A DNA stretch of 64,000 bases from NCBI RefSeq assembly GCF_023921805.1, contig NZ_CP074197.1:434001-498000 (forward strand), read 5' to 3'. Made by a program: the position numbers and the translations under genes. This DNA comes from Ruminococcus sp. FMBCY1 (GTDB lineage: Bacteria > Bacillota > Clostridia > Oscillospirales > Acutalibacteraceae). A model generated the notes under the pieces. The model did not search any database. It was not told the origin of the DNA and saw nothing but the letters and a program-made list of their open reading frames with translations. Below, in pieces: positions 1-7,463 of this stretch. Numbering within the stretch: the stretch's first letter is position 1; the number at the start of each line of letters is the position of its first letter.

Positions 1-1
1 T

Positions 2-880
2 AATGAGATTTTATACAAAACTCTTGCCCGTGATTTAAACAAAGCCAAGATTATTCCGGGTAAAAACAAGGGCATAAAAGGCATTGAAAATCTTGATAAG
101 GTAATCGACATCAACCAAAGCCCGATCGGAAGAACTCCACGCTCAAACCCTGCAACTTATACGGGTGTATTTACCGACATAAGAGCACTTTTTGCCACAA
201 CTCAAGACGCTAAAATGAAAGGCTTTTCACAAAGCAGATTTTCTTTTAATGTAAAAGGAGGAAGATGCGAGGCGTGTCAGGGCGACGGTATTATAAAAAT
301 CGAAATGCATTTTCTGTCCGATGTTTATGTTCCTTGTGAGGTGTGTAAGGGCAAGAGATATAATCGTGAAACCCTTGAGGTGAAGTACAAAGGCAAGTCG
401 ATTAATGATGTTTTAGAGATGACTGCCGAAGAGGGAATGGAATTCTTTGCAAATATTCCAAGGATTTACCGCAAACTGAAAACGCTTTGTGATGTGGGGC
501 TTGGCTATATCAAAATAGGTCAGCCCGCTACTACACTTTCGGGTGGTGAGGCACAGCGTGTAAAACTCGCAACCGAGCTTGCAAAGCGACCGACGGGCAA
601 GACGGTGTATATTCTTGATGAGCCGACTACGGGACTTCATATTGCCGATGTTCACAGACTGATTGATGTTCTTCAACAGCTGGTTGATACGGGAAATACG
701 GTTGTGGTTATCGAGCATAACCTTGACCTTATAAAGACAGCCGACCATATAATCGACCTCGGCCCTGAGGGTGGAGATATGGGTGGTACAATAATCGCAG
801 AGGGTACTCCCGAAGAAGTTGCAAAAAATGAAAATTCATTTACAGGTCAGTATTTAAAACCGTTTTTAAATATGAATTAA
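2..880 (+). CDS. uvrA: UvrABC system protein A, C-terminal part (5' end outside window)
   Basis: This is the C-terminal part of the damage-recognition ATPase of nucleotide excision repair, which loads UvrB onto damaged DNA in the cytoplasm. The frame is open from base 2, so the gene begins upstream of the window. The second zinc module is visible (CEAC, then CEVCKG about 27 residues later), followed by the ABC signature [12 protein letters not shown], a Walker B segment [12 protein letters not shown] and the H-loop region VVIEHN. The stop is TAA at 878-880. No co-transcribed gene follows; two inverted repeats lie downstream. Identification is firm. Confidence 0.97.
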   Translation, partial: NEILYKTLARDLNKAKIIPGKNKGIKGIENLDKVIDINQSPIGRTPRSNPATYTGVFTDIRALFATTQDAKMKGFSQSRFSFNVKGGRCEACQGDGIIKIEMHFLSDVYVPCEVCKGKRYNRETLEVKYKGKSINDVLEMTAEEGMEFFANIPRIYRKLKTLCDVGLGYIKIGQPATTLSGGEAQRVKLATELAKRPTGKTVYILDEPTTGLHIADVHRLIDVLQQLVDTGNTVVVIEHNLDLIKTADHIIDLGPEGGDMGGTIIAEGTPEEVAKNENSFTGQYLKPFLNMN

Positions 881-883
881 ACA

Positions 884-961
884 GCGTTGTGGGATAATTA
901 TGGTTAAAAAACTTTTATAATTGTTTTATGAATATTTCTATAAACCATAATTTACCCCAAC
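884..961. repeat. Imperfect AT-rich inverted repeat after uvrA
   Basis: The arms at about 885-906 (ending TTATGGTT) and 943-961 (starting AACCATAA) are near-complementary over about 18 bases, with a loop of about 36 bases. Part of the sequence (AATTATGGTT, then AAACTTTTATAATT) recurs near 23575-23640. It may act as a weak uvrA terminator or be a small repeat element; the sequence does not decide. Confidence 0.4.
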
Positions 962-992
962 TATTGAAAAACTTAATAAAAATTACTAAACA

Positions 993-1035
993 AAACGCAG
1001 GCTAATACTTAGAAATCTAAGTATTGCCTGCGTTT
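993..1035. terminator. 20-bp hairpin between uvrA and the DUF2798-like gene
   Basis: The arms 993-1013 and 1016-1035 pair over 20 bp with one bulged T and a two-base turn. The core is AAACGCAGGC against GCCTGCGTTT. T-rich tracts are modest on both sides, so it could end transcription in either direction. It sits just upstream of the promoter at 1049. Confidence 0.5.
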
Positions 1036-1048
1036 AATAAAAAAATTC

Positions 1049-1077
1049 TTGACATTTATTTGTTAGTATGCTATTAT
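1049..1077 (+). promoter_or_regulatory. Sigma-A type promoter for the DUF2798-like gene
   Basis: TTGACA (1049-1054), a 17-base spacer and TATTAT (1072-1077). Transcription would start near 1083, giving a leader of about 107 bases before the ATG at 1190. Confidence 0.7.
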
Positions 1078-1133
1078 ATTCAAGCTGATTTCAGCAAAAT
1101 ACAACATAATATGGTCTTATTGGAAACGCACAT

Positions 1134-1181
1134 CCTCCGTGATGATAACGAACAACACATAAACATTGTTATCATGGGAGG
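1134..1181 (+). promoter_or_regulatory. Leader hairpin masking the ribosome binding site
   Basis: CCTCC (1134-1138) plus ATGATAAC (1142-1149) can pair with GTTATCAT (1168-1175) plus GGAGG (1177-1181). GGAGG is the ribosome binding site of the gene starting at 1190, so the folded leader would hide it. Thirteen pairs form with only a 3-versus-1 internal loop. A second small hairpin (GCTGA-TT-TCAGC, 1084-1095) sits at the start of the leader. This suggests translational control of an unknown kind (thermosensor, ligand or protein). Confidence 0.55.
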
Positions 1182-1189
1182 ACTTTATT

Positions 1190-1681
1190 ATGCCAAAAAA
1201 CAAACTTGAAGATGCAGTATTCACTGCCATTATGGCGACCGTTATGGTGTACGGAATGATTGTTTGCAATGTTGCACTTAATACGGGCAAGGTTGACGGA
1301 ATAACTTTTCTTGCGGCAACGCACGAACTGATTTTTATGGCTCCGATCGCTTTTATTCTTGAATTTTTTATAGTCGGCAAAATTGCCGCAAAACTTGCGT
1401 TTACGGTAATGAAACCCACTGACAGACCGCAGTTTATTACATATGCAATTTCAATATGTATTTGCTGTATTATGTGTCCGATAATGAGCCTTATTGCAAC
1501 CTGTTTGTTCAAAATACCGTCATTCGGTACATGGGTGCAGACATGGGCGCTTAATTTTCCGATGGCTATTTGTTATCAGATGTTTTATTGCGGCCCGTTT
1601 GTTCGTCTTGTTTTCAGATTAATTTTCCGCAGAGGAAAAAACAAAGAAGAAAACAAGCAGATTTCTGCGGAAAAAGATTAA
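1190..1681 (+). CDS. DUF2798-like small integral membrane protein
   Basis: A 163-residue protein with about four hydrophobic segments (roughly residues 8-28, 38-58, 78-98 and 110-140) and a basic, charged C-terminal tail (RRGKNKEENK). The paired-helix pattern resembles the DUF2798 family, whose function is unknown. I chose ATG 1190 over the in-frame TTG at 1166 because GGGAGGA lies at 1176-1182, and the longer start would begin upstream of that site. It appears monocistronic: its own promoter at 1049, a hairpin leader, and a terminator after the stop. The family assignment comes from pattern recognition and is not certain. Confidence 0.7.
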   Translation: MPKNKLEDAVFTAIMATVMVYGMIVCNVALNTGKVDGITFLAATHELIFMAPIAFILEFFIVGKIAAKLAFTVMKPTDRPQFITYAISICICCIMCPIMSLIATCLFKIPSFGTWVQTWALNFPMAICYQMFYCGPFVRLVFRLIFRRGKNKEENKQISAEKD

Positions 1682-1696
1682 TATATTTTAGTTACA

Positions 1697-1737
1697 AAAG
1701 ATATACAGTTGATTTAATTTTCATTGTATATCTTTTT
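1697..1737. terminator. Terminator after the DUF2798-like gene, possibly bidirectional
   Basis: AAAGATATACA (1697-1707) pairs with TGTATATCTTT (1725-1735), followed by more T residues on the + strand. It also lies just downstream of the leftward radical SAM gene. Confidence 0.6.
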
Positions 1738-1772
1738 TATTTATTAGAATTTGTTGATGCTAAATTATCCTT

Positions 1773-2657
1773 TTATAAATTATCAAACAAACTTAGCTGT
1801 ATATTCTGGTTTTCATATTTATTTTCGTATTTGTGAAGGTATGAAAACACCCTGTCAATTCCAAACATAATGCCCTCATTTTTACAGACATTTTCAATCC
1901 TTTTCATAAGGTAATCGCTGTTCGGACTTAAAACTTCATATGAATTTCTGTAGGTTCTCATATATCGTTCTTTCATACCGGGAAAAAATCTGTCGAGTTG
2001 ACTGTAAAAATATTCTCTGTCGCCGTTTCGCAGTGTAACTCCTATGTTAAAGCAAATAATGCCCTTAACGCCCGATTTGACACAATAATCAAGCAAAGCG
2101 TCTATATTTTCTTTGGTGTCGTTTATAAACGGTAAAAACGGAGAGAGCCATACAACAGTCGGAATTTTAGCCTTTTGAAATTCTTTCAGAGTGTTTACTC
2201 TTTCTTCGGTTGTCGAAACATTGGGTTCAAGAATTTTACAAAGTTTTTCGTCGGCGGTTGTAAGAGTCATTTGCAGTACGGATTTGCTCTTTCGGTTAAT
2301 TTTTTCAAGAATATCAATATCACGCATAACGCTTGACGATTTAGTATGAACGGTAACTCCGAAAGAATATTTTTCTATAATTTCAAGGCATTTTCTCATA
2401 ATTCTTAAATCTTTTTCAAGCGGAATGTATGGGTCGCTCATAGCACCCGTACCAATCATACAAGGTTTTCTTTTAGACGATAAAGTCTTTTCCAGAAGTT
2501 CGGGTGCGTTTTCTTTTACTTCAATATCTTCAAATTTATGTTTCATCTGATAGCAGTCACTGCGTGAATCACAGTAAACACATCCGTGCAGACAACCTCT
2601 GTATATATTAATTCCGTTTGAGGCGGATAAAATTCCCTTTGCTTTGACTTTATGCAT
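1773..2657 (-). CDS. SplB-like radical SAM protein
   Basis: A 294-residue radical SAM enzyme with the 4Fe-4S motif CLHGCVYC (CX3CX2C) near residue 24, right after YRGC. Proteins of this layout are annotated as SPL-family (spore photoproduct lyase-like) or Rv2578c-like, but most are not shown to repair spore photoproduct. I chose ATG 2657, with GAGG about seven bases upstream, over the TTG at 2669 that overlaps the previous stop. It is the last gene of a leftward operon behind the Y-family polymerase and its LexA boxes, so an SOS-linked role is inferred. The C-terminal QLSLFDNL resembles a beta-clamp binding peptide. Confidence 0.8.
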   Translation of the reverse strand: MHKVKAKGILSASNGINIYRGCLHGCVYCDSRSDCYQMKHKFEDIEVKENAPELLEKTLSSKRKPCMIGTGAMSDPYIPLEKDLRIMRKCLEIIEKYSFGVTVHTKSSSVMRDIDILEKINRKSKSVLQMTLTTADEKLCKILEPNVSTTEERVNTLKEFQKAKIPTVVWLSPFLPFINDTKENIDALLDYCVKSGVKGIICFNIGVTLRNGDREYFYSQLDRFFPGMKERYMRTYRNSYEVLSPNSDYLMKRIENVCKNEGIMFGIDRVFSYLHKYENKYENQNIQLSLFDNL

Positions 2658-2665
2658 AAAATACC

Positions 2666-2905
2666 TCAATTTTCTTTTACTTCAACAAACCATTTATTTT
2701 CTTCGAGAAAAATATATCTTTCTTTTCCTAAAATTCTGCAGGTATATCGAATACCGCAACCGCCTGCTTTTAAAGATGTGGCATAGCGTACATCTGTTAT
2801 GCGGTCGATGGGATAGCGTTTGTTGTCATCCCAGAAAATATAATTCGGTACGAGGCTGCCGTCACAGTCAAATGTTGCAGTAACCTTAACATATTTCTTA
2901 AACAT
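2666..2905 (-). CDS. Small conserved protein in the SOS operon
   Basis: A 79-residue protein of unknown function, rich in aromatic and basic residues, with Cys residues in FDCD, GGCG and YTCR. It reads as a small beta-rich domain without a membrane segment or signal peptide. It starts 23 bases after the polymerase stop and ends 8 bases before the chosen start of the radical SAM gene, so the three genes are probably co-transcribed. Its position between two presumptive DNA-repair genes suggests an accessory role, but nothing in the sequence shows an activity. Confidence 0.7.
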   Translation of the reverse strand: MFKKYVKVTATFDCDGSLVPNYIFWDDNKRYPIDRITDVRYATSLKAGGCGIRYTCRILGKERYIFLEENKWFVEVKEN

Positions 2906-2928
2906 AATAGCCTCCGATAAGCGTTAGT

Positions 2929-4203
2929 TCACAGATAACCGACAGGGTGAATTGTGTGTTCGTCTTTTGGATTAAAGGCAGACAGCCCTCTGTCGGTTAA
3001 AAGTGATGCGGGACGAATGATATAATTGCCAAAGCGTTGCTTTAATTTATCCAAGGTTTTATCAAGCTTTTCTTCTGCGATTATTTTTCTTTCGTCCGAA
3101 AAAATATCCATTTGTCTGGGAATGTTATTGTGTGCAAAATCCGTAACTGATACGCCGATGCTTCTTAGAGGTGATTTATTGTCAAAATTCTCTTTGAACA
3201 GTGCCATAGCGGCTTTTGTAATGTCGCTTGTCAGGGAAGTGTAGGTATTTAAAGTATGTTGCCTTGTAATTGTGGAAAGCCCCGTGTCACGCATACTCAC
3301 ACACACAGTTTTGCCCACAAATCCTTGTTCACGCATTCGTCTGCATACGCTGTCGCAAAGGACATAGGCTATAACCTTGATGTCGTCAAGATTTTTTAAA
3401 TCACGCACCGCCGTGGTTGAATTTCCGATAGATTTTACCTCTGAATATTCACCGATTCGAGCAACGGGTGAAGAATCATATCCGTTTGCAAAGCCGTAAA
3501 TCAGGTCGCCCCATTTGCCGAGGTGAGTCCTCAACAGACCGATCGGAGCATTTGCAATGTCGCCTATGGTGTATATTCCTATCTGTTCAAGTCTTTTTCG
3601 TGTAGCACCGCCTACATACAGCAAATCGCCGGCAGGTGAATTCCATACAAGCGTCTTGTAGTTATCCCGTGTAATGCAGGTGATTGCGTCAGGCTTTTTG
3701 TAATCACTGCCGAATTTGGCAAAAATCTTGTTAAAGCTGACGCCTATGCTTACCGTGATACCGATTTCGTCCTTTACACGCTGTGAAATCTCCTCGGCAA
3801 TGGTGAGTGCGTCATTTTTATAGTCTTCTGAAATGTCAAGCCACGCTTCATCAAGACCGAAAGGTTCGACCATATCGGTGTAATCGGAGTAAATTCGGCG
3901 TACCTTGTCGGAAAACTTCTTGTAAACATCAAGTCTTGCGGGAAGAGTCAGAAGTTGAGGGCATTTTTTCTTTGCCTGCCATATAGCTTCTCCTGTTTTT
4001 ATATTGTACTTTTTTGCCTCTTCGTTTTTCGCAAGGATAATTCCGTGTCTGTTCTCGGCGTCACCGCTCACCGCAACGGGTAAATCTCTTATATTCGGAT
4101 TTAAAAGACATTCCACGCTTGCATAAAAACTGTTGCAGTCGCTGTGCAGAATAGCACGGTCATTTTTATATAGCTTTGAATTTACTGTGTCACAAATTTT
4201 CAT
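2929..4203 (-). CDS. dinB: Y-family DNA polymerase (DNA polymerase IV type)
   Basis: A 424-residue translesion polymerase of the DinB/UmuC class. Motifs visible: HSDCNSFYASVE near residues 20-31 (first metal-binding Asp), the catalytic pair in EPFGLDEAWLD near residues 113-123, the thumb segment GVSFNKIFAKFGSD, and a helix-hairpin-helix-like stretch LEQIGIYTIGDIAN. RQMDIFSDE near residue 362 fits a beta-clamp binding peptide (QxxxF type). It is the first gene of a leftward operon. A consensus promoter 30-60 bases upstream contains a LexA box in its spacer, so DNA-damage induction is well supported. Confidence 0.93.
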   Translation of the reverse strand: MKICDTVNSKLYKNDRAILHSDCNSFYASVECLLNPNIRDLPVAVSGDAENRHGIILAKNEEAKKYNIKTGEAIWQAKKKCPQLLTLPARLDVYKKFSDKVRRIYSDYTDMVEPFGLDEAWLDISEDYKNDALTIAEEISQRVKDEIGITVSIGVSFNKIFAKFGSDYKKPDAITCITRDNYKTLVWNSPAGDLLYVGGATRKRLEQIGIYTIGDIANAPIGLLRTHLGKWGDLIYGFANGYDSSPVARIGEYSEVKSIGNSTTAVRDLKNLDDIKVIAYVLCDSVCRRMREQGFVGKTVCVSMRDTGLSTITRQHTLNTYTSLTSDITKAAMALFKENFDNKSPLRSIGVSVTDFAHNNIPRQMDIFSDERKIIAEEKLDKTLDKLKQRFGNYIIRPASLLTDRGLSAFNPKDEHTIHPVGYL

Positions 4204-4215
4204 ACAAAATCATCT

Positions 4216-4229
4216 CGAACAAATGTTTT
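4216..4229. promoter_or_regulatory. LexA (SOS) box, proximal
   Basis: CGAACAAATGTTTT matches the Gram-positive LexA consensus CGAACRNRYGTTYC at 13 of 14 positions. It lies 13 bases before the polymerase start codon. Confidence 0.7.
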
Positions 4230-4234
4230 ATTAA

Positions 4235-4263
4235 ATTATAGAACAGATGTTCTTAAAAGTCAA
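4235..4263 (-). promoter_or_regulatory. Sigma-A promoter of the SOS operon
   Basis: On the minus strand TTGACT, a 17-base spacer and TATAAT. The spacer is filled by the distal LexA box, so a bound repressor would block RNA polymerase directly. Confidence 0.8.
4240..4253. promoter_or_regulatory. LexA (SOS) box, distal, in the promoter spacer
   Basis: AGAACAGATGTTCT contains the core GAAC-AGAT-GTTC and differs from the CGAACRNRYGTTYC consensus only at the outer bases. Its position between -35 and -10 is typical of a tightly repressed SOS promoter. Confidence 0.8.
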
Positions 4264-4637
4264 GAGGTAATTTAAAATTTTTAAATGGTTACATTTTGTA
4301 ATCGTTTGTAACTTTTGTAGAGAATATCTCTTAAATATATATTTTTATGTATTTAACATCTTTCAACATTCCAAAAAGGAATATTAACATAACTCACATT
4401 TTTCCACATATGAACTAAAAATCTAATAATCTGTGAATTATCGACAATATAAATTAACTTTATTTGTTAGTATTCGCTAAATATTATGCTGTTGCAATTG
4501 AAATTTCAAAAAAATTTCAATTTTTTAAAAATATTTACAAAAAAGTCTTGTTTTTTTTCTGATAAAGTAATATAATAAGTCTACAATGTTTTTAAAGAAT
4601 TTTAAAAAAGAAATATAAATTTTTGGGAGAGAGAAAA
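4254..4637. other. AT-rich divergent intergenic region
   Basis: About 380 bases between the SOS operon and the XRE gene. It holds the SOS promoter at its left end, a 10-bp hairpin at 4497-4521 (ATTGAAATTT against AAATTTCAAT) followed by a T tract, and the XRE promoter at 4548. No coding frame of note was seen. Confidence 0.6.
4548..4576 (+). promoter_or_regulatory. Promoter of the XRE regulator
   Basis: TTGTTT (4548-4553), a 17-base spacer and TATAAT (4571-4576), about 60 bases before the ATG. Confidence 0.6.
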
Positions 4638-4898
4638 ATGAGACTTCGTAAACAGGATTTGGGCGACAGAAACTTGATTGGACACAGAGTTGAGAGCGTT
4701 CGTAAGCAAAAGGGAATGAAACAAAAAGAACTCCTTGCTCAGCTTCAGGTAAGCGGAGTAGATATGAACGCATCGGGTCTTTCTAAGCTCGAGGGACAGA
4801 TCAGATTTGTAACAGATGTTGAGCTTGTTGCGCTTGCAGACATTCTTGAGGTATCTGTCGATTATCTTCTTGGCAGAGATGAGAAGATTAAAAATTAA
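4638..4898 (+). CDS. XRE-family helix-turn-helix regulator
   Basis: An 86-residue single-domain DNA-binding protein. The Cro/CI fold runs from IGHRVESVRKQKGMKQKELLAQL (first helices) through GVDMNASGLSKLEGQIRFV (recognition helix region) to LVALADILEVSVDYLLGRDE, the usual end of XRE domains. I chose ATG 4638, with GGGAGAGAG just upstream, over an in-frame TTG at 4623. It is alone on the + strand, with its own promoter and a hairpin after the stop. Its target is unknown; the AT-rich region upstream is the natural place to look for autoregulation. Confidence 0.9.
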   Translation: MRLRKQDLGDRNLIGHRVESVRKQKGMKQKELLAQLQVSGVDMNASGLSKLEGQIRFVTDVELVALADILEVSVDYLLGRDEKIKN

Positions 4899-4940
4899 TT
4901 TTGCTTGATTGTTTTTATTATATTATTTCCTACCATTAAA

Positions 4941-4972
4941 ACAGGTGACTTTACAAAAGTAAGGTCACCTGT
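4941..4972 (+). terminator. Hairpin after the XRE gene
   Basis: ACAGGTGACTTTAC (4941-4954) pairs with GTAAGGTCACCTGT (4959-4972) across an AAAA loop. The T tract afterwards is weak (TCGCTTTG). Confidence 0.55.
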
Positions 4973-5021
4973 TCGCTTTGTACGGTTGTTTGTGAAATGA
5001 GAAATTCGGACTTTAAAAAGT

Positions 5022-6395
5022 TTACTTTTTCTCTTGCTGTATTACATCGCATATTCTCTTTATACCTGCGTCTATTTTGTCAACGGAAATACCCGAAAAA
5101 CTTAGGTTCAGTGCATTGATTTCTGCTTTTTCGGGCATTACCGCAATGTTGTTTTCGTCAAGTTTTTTCCGTATTTCGTTATAATCGGAAATTCCTTTTA
5201 TTTTTACCGAAATATAAAGCGAGGTTTCGTTGAATATTATCTGTGTGTCGCTGCCAAAATACTTATATACGCAGTCTGTTATTTGTTTGCTTTTTTCAAG
5301 ATAAACTCGCCTTGCTTTTCTTAAATGAGCGTCAAGTCTGCGGTTTTCAAGATATTTTGCAAGTGCGTTCTGCTCAGTTTTTGAGGCGGTCTGATTTATG
5401 TACGGGCTGATTTGTCGGTATTTTTTCAGCAGTTTGTCGGGCAGTACCATATAGCTGATTCTGACCGACGGCAAAAGAATTTTTGAAAATGAGCCGAGAT
5501 ATACCGTGTTTTCAATGTCGTAATTCTGTACGCACGGCATAGGGTGTGTACTGTATCTGAGCTCACCGTTATAATCGTCCTCAATGATAATGCAATCGTT
5601 TTCTTTTGCCCACTTAATAAGCTCAAGTCGGCGGCTTACGGGCATACTCATACCGTTTTCCGCAATAAAATTCGGATTGATAAGCACCATATCGGGCTTT
5701 ATTTTTTCGAGAGAGGATATGGTAATTCCCTTGCTGTCCGTATCAAAATACTTTATATCAAGTCCTAAGGTTTTAAAAATAAATTCCGCCTGAATGTAGC
5801 TTGATTTTGCCGTTGCAACGGTTTTGTTCGTGCCCACAAGAGAACACAAAAGGTAGAGCAAAAGCTGTGTTCCTGCGCCCACAACAATGTTTTCGGCACT
5901 TGTATTTACGCTCCGCACTCCGAGGCTGTATTTTTGCAGTGCATTTCTAAGCACGGTTTCGCCCTGCGGTTCGCCGTACGACATAAGCATATATCCCGTG
6001 TTTATTACCTCTTTGACATACTTTTTCCATTCGTCAATATTAATGATTTTATCGTCAATGCTTTTGCCACTGAAATCGTAGTCATATCTTTTAATCTGTG
6101 CGATTGCGGAGCTGTGCGTATTTTCGCTTTTCTTTGGGGCGTTTTCAAACTGTGCCTCAACATAATATCCGCTTTGCGGCTTGTTTTTGATGTAACCCTC
6201 AACGCATAGTTGTTCGTAAGCTGCAGATACAGTGGTTTTTGATACCTCAAGTCCGCTTGAAAGCTGGCGCACTGACGGCAGCTTTGTATTCTTTACAAGA
6301 CTTCCGTTTTCCACGGAACGCCTTATTGATGCGTAAATCTGCATATAAAGCGGAGCACAAGAAGTTTTGTCAATAATTATAAAGTCATAGAGCAT
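5022..6395 (-). CDS. MocR/PdxR-type regulator (GntR domain fused to an aminotransferase-like domain)
   Basis: A 457-residue transcription regulator. The N-terminal winged helix of the GntR family spans about residues 10-75 (APLYMQIYASIRRSVENG, LPSVRQLSSGLEVSKTTVSAAYEQL). The rest resembles a fold-type I PLP aminotransferase, with NPNFIAENG, IIEDDYNGELRY and the lysine segment YLGSFSKILLPSVRISYM. Such proteins sense PLP or amino compounds. I chose ATG 6395 (AAGGGTGAT upstream), discarding a 39-residue leftward extension. It lies downstream of the SDR gene on the same strand but has its own promoter and is separated by a terminator. Its target is not clear from the window. Confidence 0.88.
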   Translation of the reverse strand: MLYDFIIIDKTSCAPLYMQIYASIRRSVENGSLVKNTKLPSVRQLSSGLEVSKTTVSAAYEQLCVEGYIKNKPQSGYYVEAQFENAPKKSENTHSSAIAQIKRYDYDFSGKSIDDKIINIDEWKKYVKEVINTGYMLMSYGEPQGETVLRNALQKYSLGVRSVNTSAENIVVGAGTQLLLYLLCSLVGTNKTVATAKSSYIQAEFIFKTLGLDIKYFDTDSKGITISSLEKIKPDMVLINPNFIAENGMSMPVSRRLELIKWAKENDCIIIEDDYNGELRYSTHPMPCVQNYDIENTVYLGSFSKILLPSVRISYMVLPDKLLKKYRQISPYINQTASKTEQNALAKYLENRRLDAHLRKARRVYLEKSKQITDCVYKYFGSDTQIIFNETSLYISVKIKGISDYNEIRKKLDENNIAVMPEKAEINALNLSFSGISVDKIDAGIKRICDVIQQEKK

Positions 6396-6411
6396 AGTAT
6401 CACCCTTAGAT

Positions 6412-6440
6412 ATTTTAGCATTTAACTTGTTTTTAAGCAA
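6412..6440 (-). promoter_or_regulatory. Promoter of the MocR-type regulator
   Basis: On the minus strand TTGCTT, a 17-base spacer and TAAAAT, 17 bases upstream of the start codon. Confidence 0.5.
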
Positions 6441-6450
6441 TACGCAAAAT

Positions 6451-6484
6451 AAAAAAACGAGAGTAAGACAAATCCTACTCCCGT
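6451..6484 (-). terminator. Rho-independent terminator of the SDR gene
   Basis: On the minus strand a 12-bp stem (6484-6473 with 6468-6457, two G-T pairs) and a four-base loop are followed by seven T residues (6457-6451). Confidence 0.8.
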
Positions 6485-6511
6485 ATAAATTTAATTGTAT
6501 GTGACAGAGCA

Positions 6512-7270
6512 TTAGAGCGACGCACCGAAATCGCTTACTAAAATCTGACCTGTAAGTGCCTTTGAATTATCGGATGCGAAAAATTCTATAATATTTGCTA
6601 CATCTTCTGCCATACAAGGCTTTATCTTTAAGTCAGCGTGTTTGCTCATTGCACCAAACATTTTCATATCAAGATTTTCAGGCTTCATATTCATAGTCAT
6701 AGGTGTAACTATTGTACCCGGACAAATTGCATTACAGCGAATGTATTTGTCGGCAAGAAGTAAAGCGGTATGCTTTGTAATACCGATGATTGCGGATTTG
6801 GTGGAAACATAAGCAGCGCCGCCACCACCGTTTACTCCCGCAACAGAAGCAACATTTACGATAGACGAACCCTCTTGCATATATTCAAGAGCCGCACGAA
6901 TACACTGCATTGTACCGACCTGATTAATTGAAATCAATTTTTGAATTTCAACATCATCAAACTTATCGATAGGGGCAAGACCGGTGTCGAGAACACCCGC
7001 ATTGTTTACCAAAATATCAATACCGCCGAATTTATCTACGGTTGCTTTCATAAGATTTTTGCAATCTTCATCTTTTGAAATGTCGGTCAAAACGGTAAGC
7101 ACATTACCGCCTTCTGCTTTGATTTTAGATGCAACCTCATCAAGAGCCGCCTGACGGCGTGCACTGATTACAACATTTGCTCCGCTTTTTGCAAAGAGCA
7201 TAGCCGTTGCGGCACCTACTCCTGAATTACCGCCTGTAATTACAGCGGTTTTTCCTTTTAAATTATACAT
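6512..7270 (-). CDS. SDR-family NAD(P)-dependent oxidoreductase
   Basis: A 252-residue short-chain dehydrogenase/reductase. The Rossmann glycine motif is TGGNSGVG near residue 11, the structural NNAG motif is near residue 85, and the catalytic Ser and YxxxK are in NVASVAGV and YVSTK. The C-terminal half carries the family PG segment (CPGTIVTPM). The substrate is unknown. I chose ATG 7270 because AAAGGAGG lies just upstream; the longer start at 7315 has no such site. It is monocistronic between its own promoter and terminator, next to a MocR-type regulator that may control it. Confidence 0.9.
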   Translation of the reverse strand: MYNLKGKTAVITGGNSGVGAATAMLFAKSGANVVISARRQAALDEVASKIKAEGGNVLTVLTDISKDEDCKNLMKATVDKFGGIDILVNNAGVLDTGLAPIDKFDDVEIQKLISINQVGTMQCIRAALEYMQEGSSIVNVASVAGVNGGGGAAYVSTKSAIIGITKHTALLLADKYIRCNAICPGTIVTPMTMNMKPENLDMKMFGAMSKHADLKIKPCMAEDVANIIEFFASDNSKALTGQILVSDFGASL

Positions 7271-7305
7271 AAATCCTCCTTTTGCGTACTGTATCTGTAA
7301 AAATA

Positions 7306-7334
7306 ATTGTATCATATGTACTTGTTTAAATCAA
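7306..7334 (-). promoter_or_regulatory. Promoter of the SDR gene, overlapping a palindrome
   Basis: On the minus strand TTGATT, a 17-base spacer and TACAAT. The imperfect palindrome ACTTG-N7-CAAGT (7320-7336) covers the -35 element and could be an operator, perhaps for the neighbouring MocR-type regulator. Confidence 0.6.
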
Positions 7335-7390
7335 GTTTTTAAAGTCGAAAAGCATTTGCGAAAATTTATATTGCAATATGCTGTTTACGG

Positions 7391-7419
7391 TTGAATTTTC
7401 TGTTATAACAAGGTATAAT
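7391..7419 (+). promoter_or_regulatory. Promoter of the murD operon
   Basis: TTGAAT (7391-7396), a 17-base spacer and TATAAT (7414-7419), 44 bases before the murD ATG. Confidence 0.65.
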
Positions 7420-7463
7420 TAAATATGTATGTAATTCTTACTTTATAAAAAGGGGATAGTTCT

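Noticed and set aside
1773..2657. Assignment as spore photoproduct lyase itself
   Set aside because: Although the organism sporulates and the fold fits, the sequence shows no decisive lyase residue and the gene is SOS-linked rather than sporulation-linked; only SplB-like is claimed.
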